This document shows positions 60,422 through 64,000 of a stretch of 64,000 nucleotides of DNA, one piece after another (the first letter of the stretch is position 1; each line of letters starts with the position of its first letter). The translations under genes and the position numbers were made by a program. Source of the stretch: Alphaproteobacteria bacterium (GTDB lineage: Bacteria > Pseudomonadota > Alphaproteobacteria > Thalassobaculales > Thalassobaculaceae); assembly GCA_022822665.1 (NCBI GenBank), contig JAJEAR010000056.1, positions 23,541 to 87,540 on the forward strand, written 5' to 3'. The notes beneath the pieces are model-generated. The model worked only from the letters and a program-made list of their open reading frames with translations. It ran no database searches and was not told where the DNA came from.

Positions 60422-62169
60422 AGCTCGACCCGGTCGATCTCAGTGTCATCCAGGCCGGCCTGCAGCAGGTCTGTGACGAGATGGACCTGTGTTTCTCGCG
60501 GGCGGCGTTCTCTCCGGTGATCGCAGAGGCGAACGACCGCTCCGACGGGATCTATGCCGCGGAGGACGGCGCCCTGATTGCGCAGGGTGCCGGCGGATTG
60601 CCGGTGTTTGTCGGCACCATGCAGTACTCGACCCGGGTGTTGATCGACATGATCCGCGACGGCTCGGTCGCCGGGCCGCGGCCGGGCGACGTCTACATCG
60701 TCAACGATCCCTATCTTGGCGGCACCCACCTGATGGACGTGCGGTTTGCCCGTCCGTTCTATCGCTCGGGCCGCCTGTGGTGCTGGTTGTCCAACACCGG
60801 TCACTGGCCCGACATCGGCGGGTCGGTGCCGGGCGGGTTTTCCGCCACTGCGACCGAGGTCGAGCAGGAGGGCCTGCGGCTTCCGCCCGTCAAGCTGTTC
60901 AAGGAAGGGGAACTGGACCGGGAGATCCTCTCCATCATCAACTCGAACATCCGGGTCCCTGACCAACGCATCGGCGACATCAAGGCCCAGACCGCGGCGC
61001 TGACCGTGGGAGAGGAACGCCTGAACCTGCTGCTGGATCGATACGGCGACGACATGGTCAGTGCCGCAATTGTCGAACTTCGGCACCGTGCCGCCGACCA
61101 GATGCGGGCTTGCATACGCGAGATCCCCGAAGGCACCTGGTCATCGGTGGCCTGGGTCGACAGCGACGGCGTGGAGAACCGGCCGCTCGCCATCCGGCTT
61201 TCGGTCACGCGCAGCGCCGACGAACTGAGCTTCGATTTCTCGGGATCGAGTCCGCCCTGCGCCGGGCCGATGAACTCCGTGCTCGCGACCACCCTGAGCT
61301 CGGTCTACCTGGCCATGCGGCACATCTTTCCCGAAGCACCGCTCAGTGCGGGCGCCTTCGAACCGCTGCACGTGATCCGACCTGTCGGCACGTTCCTGGA
61401 TGCGAGCTATCCGCGACCGGTCTCGGGCTGCGCGGCCGAGGTCTCGCAGCGCATCGCCGAGGCGGTATTCGCGGCCCTGGTCGATGCGCTGCCGCACCGG
61501 GTGACGGCGGCTCCCGCGGGTTCCAGCGGCAACTTTGCGCTCGGCGGTCACGATCCCGTGGCGGACCGTGGCTACGTGATGTACCAGCTGTCCGGCGGCG
61601 GCTACGGCGGCAACAGCGAGACCGACGGCCTGAGCAACGGATGCTCGACAATCGGCATATCCAAGGCACAGCCGGTCGAGATCATGGAACAGAACTTTCC
61701 GGTGCTCTACCGGCGGTACGCCCTGCACGAGGGCTCGGGCGGGCCGGGCTTTCACCGCGGCGGCTTCGGCCTCGACTACGAGGTTGAGCTGCGCCGCGGC
61801 GAGGCGACCGCGAGCTTCGTGATGGACCATGGACGGTTCGGTCCCCAGGGTGCGCGGGGAGGGGGCGACGGCGGGCCCAACAGGGTCACCGTTACCAGCA
61901 AGGGCAGGCAATGGACACCGGAGCACCTCTCCAAGGCGCAGGACATTCCGCTGGTGGCCGGTGACCGCGTCCGGGTCCGTACACCCGGCGGCGGCGGTTT
62001 CGGCAACCCGCTCGAGCGCGATCCCGAACTCGTCCTCGAGGATGTCCGCCTGGGCCGGTACACCGTTGACGAGGCGCGCTCGATGTACGGTGTCGTGATC
62101 GACCCCGGGGCGATGCGGGTGGACGCGTCCGCGACGGCCCGTGAGCGAAATCGGGCAGGTGTGCGCTGA
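60418..62169 (+). CDS. hyuB: Hydantoinase/oxoprolinase subunit B
   Basis: A 583-residue partner of HyuA. Motifs: DPVDLSVIQAGLQQVCDEMD, YIVNDPYLGGTHLMDVRFAR, NTGHWPDIGGSVPGGFSATA, SGSSPPCAGPMNSVLATTLS, YQLSGGGYGGNSETDGLSNG, and the C-terminal DRVRVRTPGGGGFGNPLERD (glycine-rich family end). Length is normal. Substrate class (hydantoin, oxoproline, N-methylhydantoin) cannot be told by eye. Confidence 0.96.
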   Translation: MKLDPVDLSVIQAGLQQVCDEMDLCFSRAAFSPVIAEANDRSDGIYAAEDGALIAQGAGGLPVFVGTMQYSTRVLIDMIRDGSVAGPRPGDVYIVNDPYLGGTHLMDVRFARPFYRSGRLWCWLSNTGHWPDIGGSVPGGFSATATEVEQEGLRLPPVKLFKEGELDREILSIINSNIRVPDQRIGDIKAQTAALTVGEERLNLLLDRYGDDMVSAAIVELRHRAADQMRACIREIPEGTWSSVAWVDSDGVENRPLAIRLSVTRSADELSFDFSGSSPPCAGPMNSVLATTLSSVYLAMRHIFPEAPLSAGAFEPLHVIRPVGTFLDASYPRPVSGCAAEVSQRIAEAVFAALVDALPHRVTAAPAGSSGNFALGGHDPVADRGYVMYQLSGGGYGGNSETDGLSNGCSTIGISKAQPVEIMEQNFPVLYRRYALHEGSGGPGFHRGGFGLDYEVELRRGEATASFVMDHGRFGPQGARGGGDGGPNRVTVTSKGRQWTPEHLSKAQDIPLVAGDRVRVRTPGGGGFGNPLERDPELVLEDVRLGRYTVDEARSMYGVVIDPGAMRVDASATARERNRAGVR

Positions 62170-62295
62170 CCATGGCTCGACGATGGTGCGCCCCTGCAGT
62201 GCGACGACCGGGCTTGGCGTTGCGGGCCGAGGCGGGGTACAAGATTGAGACATCGACAGGACGGACATTCCTGACCCGTCCCGGAGGACAGATCG

Positions 62296-62481
62296 ATGCC
62301 GACCGGTGTGAAGCTCGCTCTCAGCGTAGCCGTGATCGCGATTGGCGCCGGGTGCGCCTGGCTGGAACGAACCTACGGCGAGACGCTGGTGTTCTGGGTC
62401 ATCCTTGGACTGACGGCATTCATGGTCCTCGCCCTGTGGCTGTTCCCCGAGGCCGGGGTGAAGGACGGCGAGAAGACGTGA
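62296..62481 (+). CDS. Small two-helix membrane protein of unknown function
   Basis: A 61-residue protein starting at ATG 62296 after GGAGGA. Two hydrophobic helices (LALSVAVIAIGAGCAW and LVFWVILGLTAFMVLALWLF) are joined by a short RTYGET turn, with a charged KDGEKT tail. It follows hyuB by 126 bp. I do not recognise the family. Confidence 0.7.
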   Translation: MPTGVKLALSVAVIAIGAGCAWLERTYGETLVFWVILGLTAFMVLALWLFPEAGVKDGEKT

Positions 62482-62564
62482 AGCCGTGTCGGCGACCCCG
62501 GCCGGCGGATCGGATCAACCAAGTCATTTCCCGAAGTCCGGCCGGCTCGCCGTCGTGAACGCCT

Positions 62565-63443
62565 CTATCCGGCGCGCGCGACGTGGTCGAGAATGTGGCG
62601 GGCCACCGCTTCGGGCTGTTCCTCCGGGACGAAGTGACCGCTGTCGGGAACCGTGAAACCCGTCACGTCGCGTGCGACGCGCCGCATCGACTGTTCGGGT
62701 TCGGCGCCGCGCCCCCTGGCCTCATCCTTCTCGCCTCCGAGCGCGAGCACCGGCATCGGCAGCCGGAAGCCGGTTTCGAGTAGGGCCGCGTTGTCGGCAG
62801 CATCGCGCGGCAGGGCACGGTAGTACGCGAAGCCGGCGCGCAGGGCGGCCGGATCGCTGTAGGTGCGCAGGTATTCGGAGACCGCCGCATCGTCGATGGC
62901 GTCCCGTCGCCACGAGAACTCGCGGTAGAACCACCCGAGGTACTCCCGTTCGCGACCGGTCACCAGTGCTTCGGGCAGGTCAGGCGTCATGTGGAACGCG
63001 TGGTGCCACCGCCGTCCTCCCTGCGAGAAATTTCCTCCGTCGCCGGGGATCACGACGTCGATGATCGTCATGGTCAGCATGGGCTCCGGATACCAGGCAC
63101 CGAGAGCAAAGGTGACCGGACCACCCCAGTCATGGCCCACGCAGTGCCATGTCCGAAGCCCGAGATAGTCCGACAGCAGCCGGTGGATGTCGCCTGCCAC
63201 GGTGCGCTTGTCGTAACCGCCGGCCGGACGCGACGAGTCACCGAGGCCGCGCAGGTCCGGCGCAATGACCGGGTAGTGGCCGGCGAGCCGCCGCATCACG
63301 TCGCGCCACTCGTACCAGGTCTGCGGCCAGCCGTGCAGGAGCACGATGGGCGGTGTGGGCGCCGACAGATCACCGAGGGTGACGTAGTGAATCGTGACGT
63401 CACCGAGGTCGGCGAAGCGGTGCTCGAATTCGCGACTGGTCAT
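62565..63443 (-). CDS. Alpha/beta hydrolase, epoxide-hydrolase-like
   Basis: A 292-residue alpha/beta hydrolase. The oxyanion motif HGWPQTWYEWR, nucleophile elbow VGHDWGGPVTF (Asp nucleophile, as in epoxide hydrolases and haloalkane dehalogenases), a cap domain with YSDPAALRAGFAYYRALP, and the catalytic His in VPDSGHFVPEEQPEAVA identify the family. I prefer ATG 63443 (after GGGAGA) because the fold starts there; a GTG at 63518 would add 25 residues. It hydrolyses an epoxide or similar ester; the substrate is unknown. Confidence 0.9.
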   Translation of the reverse strand: MTSREFEHRFADLGDVTIHYVTLGDLSAPTPPIVLLHGWPQTWYEWRDVMRRLAGHYPVIAPDLRGLGDSSRPAGGYDKRTVAGDIHRLLSDYLGLRTWHCVGHDWGGPVTFALGAWYPEPMLTMTIIDVVIPGDGGNFSQGGRRWHHAFHMTPDLPEALVTGREREYLGWFYREFSWRRDAIDDAAVSEYLRTYSDPAALRAGFAYYRALPRDAADNAALLETGFRLPMPVLALGGEKDEARGRGAEPEQSMRRVARDVTGFTVPDSGHFVPEEQPEAVARHILDHVARAG

Positions 63444-63655
63444 GGCTCGGGGTCTCCCGGACAGGAACGGATCGATCGCGGATGCCGCAGCCGGGACATC
63501 GTGCCATATCGTAGTCACACACGACGCATCCTTGATGCTGGTCGATTGCCCGGCCCTGACACCCTACGGGAAAGGAAATCAGTTCAATTCCATGGGTTTA
63601 CGACCCAATGGCTACGCTATTCCGACTTCCTCCAAGCTTCGCACCTGCCCAAATC

Positions 63656-63913
63656 TCAGGACACAAACTTAGCATACCCGGAGCCCTCTCGGGCGGAACT
63701 GAATGTGCGGACGACATCCGATTCCGGTTCCCACTCACCCAATGCCCACATGTCGCCCGACCGCTTGGCGCCGCTCCCATCGATCCACTCGCCGCGCAAT
63801 TGCATGAATTCTCGCCTGTGGTTGCGGGGCGGTTTGTGCCATCGGCGGCCGGTTGCCGGCCCATGCTCAATCCCCGGATGCGGGAATTCAACGACACAAC
63901 GCCTATCTTCCAC
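63656..63913 (-). CDS. Possible small protein of unknown function near the right edge
   Basis: An 85-codon frame from GTG 63913 encodes VVEFPHPGIEHGPATGRRWH, then KPPRNHRREFMQLRGEWIDG and MWALGEWEPESDVVRTFSSA. Its composition is protein-like (balanced acidic and aromatic residues) and unlike the Arg/Pro-rich shadow frames around it. I do not recognise the family, the start is uncertain, and no clear ribosome-binding site is visible. Confidence 0.35.
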   Translation of the reverse strand: MEDRRCVVEFPHPGIEHGPATGRRWHKPPRNHRREFMQLRGEWIDGSGAKRSGDMWALGEWEPESDVVRTFSSAREGSGYAKFVS

Positions 63914-64000
63914 TTTGGTGCGCCGCCGCCACTCCGAAGTGCAACACCTGCAACACCGGGCGCGTCACCGGGCCATGTCCGGAGCGAGGGCGTAGCCCGA

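Overview
The window reads as one contiguous piece of a high-GC alphaproteobacterial chromosome. Rhodospirillales-like is my inference, not a proven placement. The main clues are a phasin, a BMFP/UbiK protein, the run lgt - midA - pgeF, a short Rhodospirillales-type TetR protein, a TRAP transporter, and prs - rplY - pth - ychF in the order usual for alphaproteobacteria. Both strands are densely coded. Many of the longest open frames are antisense shadows produced by GC-rich codon use and were left out.

Layout. (1) 1-7.6 kb, minus strand: a hydantoinase B cut by the left edge, a complete dctPQM TRAP transporter, a DadA-like FAD oxidase, and a SulP anion transporter with a frameshift. (2) 8-16 kb: N-formylglutamate amidohydrolase, a YbdK-type carboxylate-amine ligase, DUF1244, a Baeyer-Villiger monooxygenase, an acyl-CoA-dehydrogenase-like flavoprotein with an SDR, and a sulfatase. 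(3) 16.1-20.1 kb: McrBC, next to an IS1380 transposase remnant and a tyrosine integrase broken by two frameshifts, which together look like the scar of a mobile element. (4) 20.6-39.6 kb: mostly core genes (folE, trkH, argE-like, ilvE, marR/response regulator/kinase, csaA, phasin, proC, ubiK, lgt, midA, pgeF, prs, rplY, pth, ychF). (5) 39.7-47.8 kb: a catabolic patch with a dimethylformamidase-like enzyme, a BNR-repeat protein, an Old Yellow Enzyme, a quinone reductase, an EmrB-type MFS pump and a 3-hydroxyisobutyrate-dehydrogenase-like enzyme.

(6) 47.8-53.9 kb is an accessory region of toxin-antitoxin genes and debris. It holds a PIN toxin with an XRE/ImmA protein, HicBA, and a HepT-MntA pair in which mntA is frameshifted and the toxin lacks the tyrosine that MntA modifies. 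A second decayed mntA, two remnants that look like hsdM C-termini, a toprim remnant, twin membrane/coiled-coil proteins with 21-bp repeats, and a second copy of the tail of the 47.8-kb dehydrogenase complete it. The two hsdM-mntA segments are related copies, so an ancestral type I restriction locus that carried a HEPN-MNT module was probably duplicated and then decayed. (7) 53.9-56.7 kb is a protein-quality-control cluster. Two Hsp20 chaperones and a 63-residue unknown protein lie behind a CIRCE operator and a sigma-32-like promoter, divergent from a DegP/HtrA protease. (8) 56.7-58.3 kb is degenerate DNA with an IHF-like pseudogene between two diverged copies of a ~160-bp repeat. (9) 58.3-64 kb: a complete hyuA-hyuB pair, a small membrane protein, an epoxide-hydrolase-like enzyme and an unrecognised small frame at the right edge.

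I found no convincing tRNA, rRNA or CRISPR array. The observations most worth following are the CIRCE-controlled small-heat-shock operon, the altered HepT-MntA pair with its duplicated hsdM-linked relative, and the repeat-bracketed accessory region.
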